From Endobugula sp965214375 (lineage in GTDB: Bacteria > Pseudomonadota > Gammaproteobacteria > Pseudomonadales > Cellvibrionaceae), in the NCBI GenBank assembly GCA_965214375.1, contig OZ243947.1:1178001-1242000 (forward strand): 64,000 bases of DNA. The letters run 5' to 3'. Below are positions 1 to 9,215 of this stretch, piece by piece. The notes under the pieces are model-generated. The model made no database searches. It saw nothing but the letters and a program-made list of their open reading frames with translations, and was not told the origin of the DNA. A program made the translations under genes and the position numbers. Each line of letters opens with the position of its first letter. Positions within the stretch are counted from its first letter, which is position 1.

Positions 1-1300
1 CTTTGGTAATATCTTCTCTACCCAATGTTATCTTGCCACCTTCCGGGCAGTAAATACCCACACAGGTCTTAAGATAAGAACTTTTCCCGGCACCATTGGG
101 TCCAATCAATGAATAGGGTTTACCCGGTATGAATTGTCGACTGACCTTATTAACAGGAATTACACCACCAAACTGTTTAAACAAATCAACGCTATCCAAT
201 TCTTTTGCGGGGCCTTCTTGTTCAGCTGCTTCCCGTAAAATACTTTCCAAAACAGCAACATCAATTTTTACTGCACCAGCACTTCTGGCCGCTTCATTGG
301 GATCTGGCAATAGGCGTTTCCAATAAGTTCCTATAGCACCCAACATGCCATTATGTAAAAACAACACTAACAATATTAATATTGAACCTAAAATTAACGT
401 TGTCTTTCCGCCCGCAGCGCCTCCACCCAGCCAAAACGATAAAGCACCAATCACCAATGCCCCAAAAAAAGGACCTGCCAATGTTCCTAACCCTCCAACT
501 AAGACATAAATAGGAACTAACAACGCTTCTTGTACAGAAAAAATAGAAGGATTTAAATAATTTGACCACAATGCAAACAAAGCACCGGCAATACCCGCAA
601 TGGCACCGGAATAAGAAAAATTAAGTACCTGAAATTTACGGATATCATAACCGAGCAATTCAGTTTTTTGTGCATCAATACGGATACAATCAATAATCCG
701 ACCAAAGTAACTGCTCATTAACCAACGGGTAACAAAATAAATAATGGCAGAGATAATAACTACAACTGCAAATATGCCATTAGGTGTCAGTGTTTCAGCA
801 TTTGGACCAATACCTAAAATAACACTGGGAATATTCGAGAAGCCATTATCACCGCCAATTACAGCTTCACCTATTGTTATCTTAAAGGTTTGAGTGAGTG
901 CCCATAGTAACAGTGTAAAAGTATAAGAGAGAATTGTACTTTGTAATTCACCCATTCTGGCATAGAAGATAATATAGCCTAATGCAGCAGCTACTAACGC
1001 ACCAAACAGTGCACCAATTGGTAACGCCCAAAATAACGTCATCCCTATCGCGGTAGCCATATTAATAGCAACAACACTACCTGCATAACCACCCAAACCG
1101 TAAAAAGCAGTTTGTGCAAGACTCAGAAAACCGCCACGTCCCCATATCACATCAAGACTTAAACCAAGCAAACCAAAAATAACCCATGAGGTTGCAACAA
1201 AAGCAAGATAGGGCTCTAAGCCACTAGAAATCACTAGCGCCACTAACGTTGCAATCACAGGAAATACCAAACCTGCAGAATAATATAATTTCTCAAACAT
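1..1300 (-). CDS. Fused LivM-type permease / LivG-type ATPase of an ABC transporter (3' end outside window)
   Basis: The minus-strand frame opens at an ATG at 1300 and stays open to the left edge with no stop. The first ~320 codons give a hydrophobic LivM-type inner-membrane permease of the branched-chain amino acid/urea/amide family, ending in a membrane segment around 350-400. The same frame continues through a hydrophilic linker (roughly 190-330) into an ABC ATPase domain with a Walker A motif, GPNGAGKS, near 85-105. The Walker B and signature motifs would lie beyond the edge. The partner permease (1315-2193) and binding protein (2253-3461) lie immediately upstream on the same strand, so this is the third gene of a transporter operon. 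Permease-ATPase fusions are known in this family. I infer the fusion from the uninterrupted frame. Urea, amide or amino acid substrates are all possible. Confidence 0.8.
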   Translation of the reverse strand, partial: MFEKLYYSAGLVFPVIATLVALVISSGLEPYLAFVATSWVIFGLLGLSLDVIWGRGGFLSLAQTAFYGLGGYAGSVVAINMATAIGMTLFWALPIGALFGALVAAALGYIIFYARMGELQSTILSYTFTLLLWALTQTFKITIGEAVIGGDNGFSNIPSVILGIGPNAETLTPNGIFAVVVIISAIIYFVTRWLMSSYFGRIIDCIRIDAQKTELLGYDIRKFQVLNFSYSGAIAGIAGALFALWSNYLNPSIFSVQEALLVPIYVLVGGLGTLAGPFFGALVIGALSFWLGGGAAGGKTTLILGSILILLVLFLHNGMLGAIGTYWKRLLPDPNEAARSAGAVKIDVAVLESILREAAEQEGPAKELDSVDLFKQFGGVIPVNKVSRQFIPGKPYSLIGPNGAGKSSYLKTCVGIYCPEGGKITLGREDITK

Positions 1301-1314
1301 CTAATTATGCGCCT

Positions 1315-2193
1315 CTATAATTTCCGACGCCATTTTGACGAAATACCCATCGGATACAGCCAAAGCAGCAATGCTGTCATTAAGAAAAAGAAAACATCAC
1401 CAAAAACTGCAGTCAAAAAACTTGCTGTTATTGATGAGACTCCACCTAATTCAAGTGCTGTCACTGCACTACCCGTGAGTGCGACTGGCCCGGCGACCAC
1501 GACGGTAAGAAAGCCTTTTACCGCAAAAAAAAGCCCCATGGATGGTGTAGCAGGAATAATCGGTAATAAAATTGCGCCAGCAAAACCGGCGAGACCACAG
1601 CCAATCGCAAAGGTAAGCGTATTAACCTTTGAAGACTCGATACCAATGGCTTGAGCCATTTTAGGGTCTAAAATCGAAGCTCGCGCCTTCATACCATAAA
1701 CAGTTTTCGTCATTAAAAAATACACAAAAGCCAACATGAGACCCGCAACAACAATCATAACCAAAGGATAAACGGCAAGGCTATATTGACCAATAGAGAT
1801 ATTATCTTGAGGCATACCTATACCTGGAGATACCGTACCAAACAACAACACAGCACTTTGATTAAACACCATACCCAAGCCCCAAGTAGCAAGCATAGTG
1901 TCAAATAGTCGGCCATAGAGTTTTCGTATAATTAAACACTCAACAATCGCACCAATAAACATAGTCACAACAACCGCAACTACAATTGCCAATGGATAGG
2001 GGATACCAAGTTGAGTGGCCGTTAGTGCAGAATAGGCTCCCACCATCAAAAACTCACCATGCGCAAGATTGATAACACCCATTAAGCCATAGACAATAGC
2101 TAAACCTATGGTAGCAATGAGTAAAATAGATGCGCTGGATAGTGACGACAATAAAACTGTGACTAAATAATCAAATTCCATACTATTCTCCAA
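1315..2193 (-). CDS. LivH/UrtB-type ABC transporter permease
   Basis: A 292-residue polytopic inner-membrane protein. It has the N-terminal hallmark of the LivH/UrtB family, a glycine-rich membrane segment followed by GVINLAHGEF at about residues 39-48. A conserved cytoplasmic loop with RASILDPKMAQAIGI lies at about 170-185; this is the usual ATPase-contact region. It would pair with the LivM-type half encoded by the next gene (14-nt gap) to form the membrane channel. The neighbouring binding protein resembles urea/short-amide binders more than leucine binders, so the transporter may import urea or amides; this is inference. No damage is visible in this gene. Confidence 0.85.
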   Translation of the reverse strand: MENSMEFDYLVTVLLSSLSSASILLIATIGLAIVYGLMGVINLAHGEFLMVGAYSALTATQLGIPYPLAIVVAVVVTMFIGAIVECLIIRKLYGRLFDTMLATWGLGMVFNQSAVLLFGTVSPGIGMPQDNISIGQYSLAVYPLVMIVVAGLMLAFVYFLMTKTVYGMKARASILDPKMAQAIGIESSKVNTLTFAIGCGLAGFAGAILLPIIPATPSMGLFFAVKGFLTVVVAGPVALTGSAVTALELGGVSSITASFLTAVFGDVFFFLMTALLLWLYPMGISSKWRRKL

Positions 2194-2252
2194 AAAATGC
2201 GCTCATCCGTGAGCACGCCCAAGTTACTTATTTTTACTTTTTAGTGAATGAT

Positions 2253-3461
2253 TTATTTATCTTCAGGAGTAAAGTGAGCAACTGTTTTGGGGCTAGCAAT
2301 TAAAGCGCACTTTGCATTTTCGTAGGTGGGTGCAGAATTTTCAAACGTACGTAAGACTTTAAATCCGTGGTTACTGTCGCCCTCTGCAATATAGATATTT
2401 TGACGAAGATGATGGGAGCCTGGCTCCAAAGTCACTTTGCCATTAGGCGCATCAAAAGAGATGCCGCTTTCAAGCGCAGCAATCACTGCTTCAGCATCTG
2501 TTGTACCCGCTTTATTTGCAGCGGCAGCCCATAGGTGAACAGCATTCCAAGTATCTACTGCACCCGCAACAATCGGTGTACCATTACCATATTTCTTTTC
2601 CCACATTTTTTTAAATTTAGCATTTGCCGCATTATCAGCCGAAGGGAAATACCCCATACTGGAGATCAAACCTTTTCCAGCCTCTGGAGAGACGACAACC
2701 TGTTGATTACCTAATCCATAGTTGGTAGATACCAAACCGATAGATTTTTTTAAACCCGCAGCAGCAAACTGCTCAAGAAAACCCGTTTGGTTAGCGCCAA
2801 CAGGTAATGCAACAACCACATCAGGCTTAGCTGCCTGAATCTTTTGAATGGTCGGCGCATAATCCGTCACTGAAAGTGCCAAGTAGTCTTCCCCTACTAC
2901 TGTAACGCCATTTTGTTTCGCATATTCATTAATCCAATGGCCTGATATTGTGCCAAAATTATAATCTGGCGCCATGATATAAATTCTTTTACCGTACCGT
3001 TGAACCGCCCACTTAATCAGTACCGATAATTGTTGCGATGCCGATGATCCCGTTACAAAGGTCTGCTTATCAAAAGCCCCTCCCTCATAAAGAGAAGAAT
3101 AAAAGTAAGGAATATTGGCTTTACGAAAAATAGGCCGTATCGCTTCACGGGAAGAACTTGTCAAACCTGCAAACATCGCTGAAATACGATCACGAAGCAC
3201 AGAAGTATTAGAATACTGAGTATATTTGCTTAATTCTGATTGTGCATCATAGCTAACGACTTCAATCGGTTCACCTAAAACACCACCATTGGTATTGATA
3301 CTTTCAACGGCAAGGTTAAGTGCATTGTTTTGCTGGATACCATAAATATTTAACCCCCCTGTCAGATCAAAGATAGCGCCAATTTTTGTTTTGGCAAGAG
3401 TTGGATTAGCAAAAAACACAACTATAAAAGTCATGAGACCAATCATTAGATAATTTTTCAT
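2253..3461 (-). CDS. Periplasmic substrate-binding protein, urea/amide/branched-chain amino acid type
   Basis: A 402-residue protein of the type I periplasmic-binding family (Peripla_BP_5/6) used by LivJ, UrtA and FmdD. I start it at the ATG at 3461 rather than the upstream one at 3476. A GGGAG ribosome site lies just ahead of 3461 and would fall inside the longer reading, and the product then begins with a clean signal peptide, a hydrophobic run ending NPTLA around residue 24. The mature part begins KTKIGAIFDLTGG, and then NGGVLGEPIEVVSYD at about 60-75, the classic first lobe of this family. The middle (SSLYEGGAF, APDYNFG) is closer to amide or urea binders than to leucine binders. It is the first gene of the operon with the two permease genes. 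Confidence 0.82.
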   Translation of the reverse strand: MKNYLMIGLMTFIVVFFANPTLAKTKIGAIFDLTGGLNIYGIQQNNALNLAVESINTNGGVLGEPIEVVSYDAQSELSKYTQYSNTSVLRDRISAMFAGLTSSSREAIRPIFRKANIPYFYSSLYEGGAFDKQTFVTGSSASQQLSVLIKWAVQRYGKRIYIMAPDYNFGTISGHWINEYAKQNGVTVVGEDYLALSVTDYAPTIQKIQAAKPDVVVALPVGANQTGFLEQFAAAGLKKSIGLVSTNYGLGNQQVVVSPEAGKGLISSMGYFPSADNAANAKFKKMWEKKYGNGTPIVAGAVDTWNAVHLWAAAANKAGTTDAEAVIAALESGISFDAPNGKVTLEPGSHHLRQNIYIAEGDSNHGFKVLRTFENSAPTYENAKCALIASPKTVAHFTPEDK

Positions 3462-3715
3462 TGTAGACACTCCCATTTGAAATTATTAAAGCAGACTAAA
3501 CAGCCGTAGCATAGGTTCAAATGTGAGAAGGAAGGAAAATTTGGCACAAAGAGACACAACAAAACGAAAGTTTAGCTGCGTTGCTTATTTATTGTTAGTG
3601 CGCACCGTTGCGAGACCTGTAATTTATAAAACATCAAGTTAGTCAAGTCAACCTCTTGCCTTACCCTAACTTAATACAATCAAGCGCTTAACGCATTCCG
3701 ATAAAGATGGAAATA

Positions 3716-4663
3716 TCAGTTACCGTAACTCATCAAACGCTGATAACGCTTTTCCAATAGCTCATCAAGCGGCACCGCCTGTAGAGTATCGACCTGAGCA
3801 ATTAAACGCTCTTGCAGGTTAGCAGCCATGCCGTCAATATCACGGTGAGCACCACCGAGGGGCTCAGGAATAGTTTCATCAACAATACCCAGCTCTTCAA
3901 GAACCGTAGACGTAACGCCCATCGCTTCTGCTGCCAGTGGTGCTTTCTCAACGGTTTTCCAGATGATGTTGGCGCAGCCTTCGGGCGAGATGACAAAATA
4001 AGTGGAATACTGCAACATATTGAGTTGATCACCCACACCAATCGCCAGTGCGCCACCGGAAGAGCCTTCACCGATCACCGTACAAATAATGGGCGTACGC
4101 AAGCGCGACATCACTGCCAAATTCTGTGCAATCGCTTCACTGATACCACGCTCCTCACTGTCAATACCCGGATAAGCCCCTGGTGTATCAATCAATGTCA
4201 AGATCGGCATTTTAAAACGTTCCGCCATCTCCATGAGTCGTAGCGCTTTACGGTAGCCTTCCGGTTTTGGCATACCAAAGTTACGCATGACTTTTTCATT
4301 GACGCTCCGGCCTTTTTCTTCGCCAATCACCATCACTGGCTTGCCATCCAAGCGGGCAACACCACCAAAAATCGCATGATCATCACCAAAATGACGATCA
4401 CCGTGCAGTTCATCCCAATCGGTAAAGATGCGACTAATATAGTCAGTGGAATATGGACGTTGCGGATGACGCGCCACCTTAACCACATCCCAAGCACTGA
4501 GATTGGCGTAGATGCTCTCTGTCAGCTTGGTGCTTTTTTCTCTTAAACGGCCGATTTCTTCGGTAATATTGAGATCGTTGTCATTGCCAACGAGTTGGAG
4601 TTCTTCGATTTTGCCTTCTAATTCTGCAATGGGCTGTTCAAAATCGAGGTAATTTGGATTCAT
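3716..4663 (-). CDS. accA: Acetyl-CoA carboxylase carboxyltransferase, alpha subunit
   Basis: 315 residues, the normal AccA length. It catalyses transfer of the carboxyl group from carboxybiotin to acetyl-CoA with AccD, the committed step of fatty acid synthesis, in the cytoplasm. The start MNPNYLDFEQPIAELE and the central segments GDRHFGDDHAIFGG, PTLIDTPGAYPG-like (ILTLIDTPGAYPG) and GEGSSGGALAIG are family hallmarks of the crotonase-type carboxyltransferase fold. In many gammaproteobacteria accA follows dnaE, but here the next gene upstream is an NAD-kinase-like gene about 120 nt away, so it probably has its own promoter. Intact. Confidence 0.96.
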   Translation of the reverse strand: MNPNYLDFEQPIAELEGKIEELQLVGNDNDLNITEEIGRLREKSTKLTESIYANLSAWDVVKVARHPQRPYSTDYISRIFTDWDELHGDRHFGDDHAIFGGVARLDGKPVMVIGEEKGRSVNEKVMRNFGMPKPEGYRKALRLMEMAERFKMPILTLIDTPGAYPGIDSEERGISEAIAQNLAVMSRLRTPIICTVIGEGSSGGALAIGVGDQLNMLQYSTYFVISPEGCANIIWKTVEKAPLAAEAMGVTSTVLEELGIVDETIPEPLGGAHRDIDGMAANLQERLIAQVDTLQAVPLDELLEKRYQRLMSYGN

Positions 4664-4784
4664 GTCGGGGAAAACGCCTGTTTTATTTATGTACGGTATT
4701 TCTTGTAGGGGGCACTGAAACAGGTTGACAATGGCAACGCAGACAGTTTTTCAGGCCCTCCGTGTCTAGAGGGCGTAAGATACG

Positions 4785-5921
4785 CTAATCAACACCATCA
4801 CTCAAGGGGTATACTGCGGTTTGCTGGTATCCTGTGTGCAGAGTGACCCAACCTGACCACTGTCGATCCAATTCAGGGTCACCGCTATCCATTAATAAGG
4901 GCCTATTGTCGAGCTCAGCCAACTTGTCGGGGGTTATCAATACCTGTACATTATCTTTACCCACCCGAGACAACACTGTTGGGCTAAGCTGCTGGTTACC
5001 GCGACCAATAATATGGCCTTGTCCACCAATGGCGGTCAGTAATAACACCGCACGGTGATGTGGATACTGGGCTAATAACTGCTCCAATGCCCGTGCTGTC
5101 AGATCACTCCCTATCAGTTCACGTCCCAGTAATACATCAATACCCAGCAGAGTATTAGGCAGATCGAGTTCATCCATGACGGCTTGTACAGTAGTGCCAC
5201 AGCCCACCAGGTATAAGCCGTCTTCTTCCATATTATCGACAACACTGGCCGCAATCTCTGCCTGCATTTCCTGTTCATCCTGACGTCCGCTATTTTTCAC
5301 CTGCTGTACGTAGCGGTTATCATTGGGGGTTTTCAACTCACCGTAATAACGTGAATTTAATTTGCCCGCACGCAGGGCGTCTTCATCAATATCACGCACT
5401 TCTTGCATAGCGATAGATACCGCCTCTTGAGCCAACAATATATCTAGCACGCGGGTTGCCGCCTGTGGCGATACGGTATACACACCAGAATGCATTTTTA
5501 CGCCGGCAGGGATACCCATCACCAATTGTTGTAAGGTATCGGTTTGCTTTAGTGCGTTAAAAATATTGCGCGCGGTACCATCACCACCCACAAACAATAA
5601 TAAATCAATCCCCTCGGCAACTAACTGCGTAGCCAGTCTTTCAGTATCTTCTGCAGTGGTTTTTTCCTGTGGCAATTGACCCACGATTTGATAATGAAAA
5701 CCGCAAGTATTCAGTAAGTCCTCTCCCATCATTGCTGGGGCAGTAATCCATTCAATATCCGTTGGTTTTTGTAAGCATTGCAACGCAATTTTGGCACGCG
5801 CCTGTGACAAGCATTGCCCCCCCTGAGCTAAAAGATCATTAGTATTGAGACCATCACTGCCTTTCATTGCCATGGCACCACCAATACCCGCACAAGGGTT
5901 AATTAAAAAACCAATACGCAT
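4785..5921 (-). CDS. ATP-NAD kinase family protein (COG3199 type)
   Basis: About 378 residues. I start at the ATG at 5921, giving MRIGFLINPCAGIGG, because that is the glycine-rich opening of the family and because this ATG overlaps the pdxB stop as TAATG, which suggests coupled translation. The NAD/diacylglycerol-kinase motif FVGGDGTARN is at about residues 115-125. These proteins resemble NAD kinase, but the substrate of this longer branch is not settled to my knowledge; a related group sits near acetoin-catabolism genes. The gene is the last of an ilvA-pdxB-kinase run with 0-1 nt gaps. The function beyond a nucleotide-dependent kinase fold is inference. Confidence 0.8.
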   Translation of the reverse strand: MRIGFLINPCAGIGGAMAMKGSDGLNTNDLLAQGGQCLSQARAKIALQCLQKPTDIEWITAPAMMGEDLLNTCGFHYQIVGQLPQEKTTAEDTERLATQLVAEGIDLLLFVGGDGTARNIFNALKQTDTLQQLVMGIPAGVKMHSGVYTVSPQAATRVLDILLAQEAVSIAMQEVRDIDEDALRAGKLNSRYYGELKTPNDNRYVQQVKNSGRQDEQEMQAEIAASVVDNMEEDGLYLVGCGTTVQAVMDELDLPNTLLGIDVLLGRELIGSDLTARALEQLLAQYPHHRAVLLLTAIGGQGHIIGRGNQQLSPTVLSRVGKDNVQVLITPDKLAELDNRPLLMDSGDPELDRQWSGWVTLHTGYQQTAVYPLSDGVD

Positions 5922-7033
5922 TACTGTAACTCCAACAACACGTTTAGCCACTCGTTTACAGCAGGTGGGGTTTCAGGCATAAGATAATAGGGTAATTCAC
6001 GGCGCACAGGATATTGCTTACGCAAAACATCAAAATGTTGGCCTAGATTAACGGGGGTCGGGCACTGACGCAAACGTGTATCGTCATTCATCACGGGGTA
6101 AACCGCAAGAAGAATCGCATTTAATATGTCATCATCTGACAGACTGTCGCCATAGTTTACATTCAACATTTGTTGTTGCTGTGATCCTATATTCAACACA
6201 ACAGACTCTACCGCTAAAAACTCGCAGAGTTTTTTATACACCATATGCGTACCATTTTCTTTGCCTTCCAGACTGTAACCGGCAATATGGGGTGTGGCGA
6301 TATCCACTAATTGCAATAACGCTTCAGAAATATTCGGTTCATTTTCCCAAACATCCAGCGCCACAGAAAAATTTTTATTGCTTTTTATGCGTGATAACAA
6401 CGCTTGATTATCTATCACCGCACCGCGCCCAACACTAATCAATAAACTATTTTCGCGAAGAGTATTTAATGCAACTTCATCAATCATATGGTGAGTTGGG
6501 AAAGAGCCTGTGTGCGTCAATGGTGCGTTAGAAATAATAATATCGGATTGTAATACGTTTTCGAATGTAGTTAGGTCGGGAATATCATCCGCAGACAAAA
6601 ATGGATCGTAACACACACAATCAACACCCAAAGCGTTTAAACAACGGTACACACGACGACCAATACTACCACAGGCAATAATGCCAATACGTTGCTGCAT
6701 CCACCGGGGGCGCAATTGAGCCATCACACTTAACACATACTGTAACACAGCATTGGCATTACATCCCGGCGCATTCGTCCATGCAATACCCTGTTTCTCC
6801 AAATATGTGGTATCAAGATGATCTTTGCCAATGGTACACGTCCCCACAAACTTAACCGGCGAGCCCTCTAACAATTGCATATCCACTGTTAATGTGGAAC
6901 GCGTAATCAGCACATCCGTATTTTTTATACGCTCAGACGTCACCTCACGGTAATCGTAAGTGTCTACAGTGCCTAGCGGTGAAAATAATTCTTGCGCTAA
7001 CGGAATTTGTTGGTCGACAAGGATATTGGTCAT
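5921..7033 (-). CDS. pdxB: Erythronate-4-phosphate dehydrogenase
   Basis: A 370-residue D-2-hydroxyacid dehydrogenase that oxidises 4-phosphoerythronate in the DXP-dependent pyridoxal phosphate pathway. The opening MTNILVDQQIPLAQELFS and the segment VGTCTIGKDHLD with APGCNANAV are typical of PdxB rather than generic dehydrogenases. The NAD-binding motif lies around IGIIACGSIGRRVY (about residues 116-129), the catalytic region VGRGAVIDNQAL at about 200, and the PdxB-specific C-terminal dimerisation domain follows. It directly abuts ilvA upstream and overlaps the kinase downstream, so it is probably co-transcribed with both. With pdxH at 9884 there are two B6 genes in this stretch. Confidence 0.93.
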   Translation of the reverse strand: MTNILVDQQIPLAQELFSPLGTVDTYDYREVTSERIKNTDVLITRSTLTVDMQLLEGSPVKFVGTCTIGKDHLDTTYLEKQGIAWTNAPGCNANAVLQYVLSVMAQLRPRWMQQRIGIIACGSIGRRVYRCLNALGVDCVCYDPFLSADDIPDLTTFENVLQSDIIISNAPLTHTGSFPTHHMIDEVALNTLRENSLLISVGRGAVIDNQALLSRIKSNKNFSVALDVWENEPNISEALLQLVDIATPHIAGYSLEGKENGTHMVYKKLCEFLAVESVVLNIGSQQQQMLNVNYGDSLSDDDILNAILLAVYPVMNDDTRLRQCPTPVNLGQHFDVLRKQYPVRRELPYYLMPETPPAVNEWLNVLLELQ

Positions 7034-8590
7034 TTATCCAAGAAACCGTTGATAACAAGGATTATTGGTTTCTTCAGTAAATTGATAATCCAGCTTATGC
7101 AAATGCTGCATAAGCTCTTCATTATCTTCTTGTGGCACTTCGATACCCGCTAGCACATTTCCAATCGCTGCTCCCTGATTACGATAATGAAAAAGGCTTA
7201 TGTTCCACTTGGAACCTAATGTCTCCAGAAAATTTAATAATGCACCAGGGTATTCCGGAAAATCAAAACGGAATAAACGTTCATGCAAATCTTCACCGGG
7301 TTTACCACCGACCATATAACGCACATGCAACTTTGCCAACTCATTGTCTGACAAATCCACAAACTGGTAATTGGCTTCCGTTAAATGTTGGGTAAATTCG
7401 GCCAGTTCCTCGTCACCATTACGCAGGCCAATGCCGACAAAAATTTCTGCCGTCGCACCTTTAGCGTAACGATAATTAAATTCGGTAATCGGTCGCCCTT
7501 CCAAATCTTTGCAGAACGTTTTAAAACTGCCCTTTTCTTCCGGAATAGTGACTGCCAGCAATGCCTCATTTTTTTGACCCAATGCGGTACGCTCCGCGAC
7601 ATAACGCAGAGTATTAAAATTCAAATTGGCGCCTGATAATATCGCGGCTAACTGCAATCCCGATTGTTGATTTTGTTCACACCACTTTTTGATACCTGCC
7701 AGTGATAGCGCTCCAGAAGGCTCGGAAATCGCACGCATAGACACAAAGATATCCTGCATAGCCGCACAAATGGCGTCACTGGATACCGTCACGACCTCAT
7801 CGCAACATTGCTGTGCAACACGAAAGGTTTCACGACCAATACGTTTAACGGCAACACCATCCGCAAAACTGCCCACATAATCCAAATCAACCGGCTCACC
7901 TGCTTTCATCGCAGCATTCAAACAAGCACTATCCTCAGCTTCAACACCAATGACTTTAATGCCGGGTTTTACTGTTTTGATATACGCCGCCATACCGGCT
8001 AATAAACCTCCACCACCCACAGGAACAAATACGGCATCCAGATGTGGTAACTGCTCTAACAGTTCACGGGCAACCGTACCCTGACCAATAATGACTTGCT
8101 CATCATCAAAAGGCGGTACAAACATCGCGTCTTCTTGTTGTGCCAATTCCAATGCATAGGCATTAGCCGCATCAAAATTATTGCCGTAAATAATGACTTT
8201 GCCACCGAATCCTTTAACCGCATCGATTTTAATTTGCGGGGTCGTATTCGGCATCACAATACGCGCATGATGCCCCAGATGCGTAGCGCTATAAGCCAAG
8301 CCCTGGGCATGATTACCAGCCGAGGCAGTAATAACCTGCGAACCTTTAGGTAGGGTTTGCAACTTTTTATAGGCGCCGCGTAATTTAAACGAATAGACAG
8401 GCTGTTGATCTTCACGCTTCAACCACACATCACATTGGTACTTGGCTTCAACATTTTTGACACGAGTCACATCCGTCAAGATGAAAAGATCATCCATCTT
8501 GGCTTTTTTGATCGCCTTAGTATATTGCTGTGCTGTCAGGCCTTTGGAATCACCTTTTCTACCCAGCTTTTTCAGTAATGCTTGTATCAT
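7034..8590 (-). CDS. ilvA: Biosynthetic threonine deaminase
   Basis: 518 residues, full length for the biosynthetic enzyme. It deaminates threonine to 2-oxobutanoate, the first step of isoleucine synthesis. The PLP lysine lies in YSFKLRGAYKK (about residues 66-76), ASAGNHAQGLAYSA follows near 90, and the phosphate-cradle glycine loop VGGGGLLAGMA is near 190. Two ACT-like regulatory modules fill the last ~200 residues, consistent with feedback control by isoleucine and valine. The stop abuts the pdxB start. The start codon lies 26 nt from an unusual tandem hairpin repeat (8617-8775), and I see no convincing promoter between the two. Confidence 0.96.
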   Translation of the reverse strand: MIQALLKKLGRKGDSKGLTAQQYTKAIKKAKMDDLFILTDVTRVKNVEAKYQCDVWLKREDQQPVYSFKLRGAYKKLQTLPKGSQVITASAGNHAQGLAYSATHLGHHARIVMPNTTPQIKIDAVKGFGGKVIIYGNNFDAANAYALELAQQEDAMFVPPFDDEQVIIGQGTVARELLEQLPHLDAVFVPVGGGGLLAGMAAYIKTVKPGIKVIGVEAEDSACLNAAMKAGEPVDLDYVGSFADGVAVKRIGRETFRVAQQCCDEVVTVSSDAICAAMQDIFVSMRAISEPSGALSLAGIKKWCEQNQQSGLQLAAILSGANLNFNTLRYVAERTALGQKNEALLAVTIPEEKGSFKTFCKDLEGRPITEFNYRYAKGATAEIFVGIGLRNGDEELAEFTQHLTEANYQFVDLSDNELAKLHVRYMVGGKPGEDLHERLFRFDFPEYPGALLNFLETLGSKWNISLFHYRNQGAAIGNVLAGIEVPQEDNEELMQHLHKLDYQFTEETNNPCYQRFLG

Positions 8591-8616
8591 ACCTATCTCT
8601 TTTCTGCCTGTACTTC

Positions 8617-8775
8617 GTACTTGTACATCACCGCTCGAACAACATGGATATTGTAAATGTCATGTTTTTAGGAGCAAAAAATGCCCCAGCATCCCTTATC
8701 TACATGGACGTAGTGTATGCTGACTTTGCAGGAGCAAAAGCCAGTAACGCCCGCGGCATACCGTACATCCTGTAC
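8617..8775. repeat. Tandem ~60-nt double-hairpin repeat upstream of ilvA
   Basis: Two units with a 60-nt period, plus a degenerate third. Each unit has a small hairpin A (8617-8626 GTAC-TT-GTAC; 8681-8692 ATGC-CCCA-GCAT). About 20 nt on comes a hairpin B with an ATGGAY loop (loop 8644-8649 with an imperfect ACAA/TTGT stem; CTAC-ATGGAC-GTAG at 8700-8713). Exactly 20 nt after each loop comes AGGAGCA (8670-8676 and 8730-8736). The third unit keeps only a hairpin, GTACA-TCC-TGTAC, at 8763-8775. A further copy is at 63932-63990. Stems differ while loops and spacings hold. This points to a dispersed intergenic element; its function is unknown. Confidence 0.7.
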
Positions 8776-8777
8776 AT

Positions 8778-8811
8778 AAAAAAACCCCCGAGCCTTTTAG
8801 CGCGGGGGTTT
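8778..8811 (-). terminator. Rho-independent terminator
   Basis: A strong stem, AAACCCCCG with CGGGGGTTT (8782-8790 / 8803-8811), is closed by a 12-nt loop. Read on the minus strand it is followed by seven T residues (8778-8784). It lies downstream of the DUF4160-DUF2442 pair (ends 8955) and would stop that transcript before the ilvA promoter region. The 140 nt between 8812 and 8954 show nothing else that I can support. Confidence 0.75.
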
Positions 8812-8954
8812 GTCAGTGTATTTACCGTCTGTGCACTAACTTACCCCGCGACGATAATCATCGCCGCGGTAATAATAATCTCTTGAGTGCCAGTTAACGG
8901 TTTCATAGCCGATATTGTAGTGCTTTATGGCAAGTGATGCAAAAAACAGCGAGT

Positions 8955-9215
8955 TTATGAGCTTAAGGGGAAATTTTTAGGGTTCTCAATGATATTTTCA
9001 CTCAGATCGACATCAAGATCTGGCCAATAGAAATGCCCTGGTGAAGGCTCTTCTACGCGATGAATCGCATTTTCAGGTTGCCACTTAAACCAAGGAAAGT
9101 GCTCATAAGGCATAAATAATTCCTTGCATTGTGAGGATAGTAACCACACACCATGTTGAGAAATATGTGTGATCTCAACTTCCGAAGTATTTTTGCCATG
9201 CACTAACGAGTTCAT
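8955..9215 (-). CDS. DUF2442 domain protein
   Basis: About 86 residues. I choose the ATG at 9215 because a GAGGAG ribosome site lies just upstream of it, inside the preceding gene, whereas the longer reading begins at a TTG. The segment HGVWLLSSQCKELFMPYEHFPWF, with PSPGHFYWPDLDVDL further on, is the family signature of DUF2442. It overlaps the end of the DUF4160 gene by 41 nt in a different frame. DUF4160 and DUF2442 genes commonly occur as a pair, and a toxin-antitoxin-like role has been proposed for such pairs. I know of no firm biochemical role, so function is open. Confidence 0.8.
   Translation of the reverse strand: MNSLVHGKNTSEVEITHISQHGVWLLSSQCKELFMPYEHFPWFKWQPENAIHRVEEPSPGHFYWPDLDVDLSENIIENPKNFPLSS

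Noticed and set aside
8617..8775. CRISPR array
   Set aside because: Units are 60 nt with divergent stems and only short conserved boxes; there is no exact direct repeat, spacer pattern or cas gene.
8530..8886. Small plus-strand ORF across the ilvA start and hairpin repeat
   Set aside because: It overlaps the ilvA 5' end, the repeat and the terminator, and its product has no coding look.
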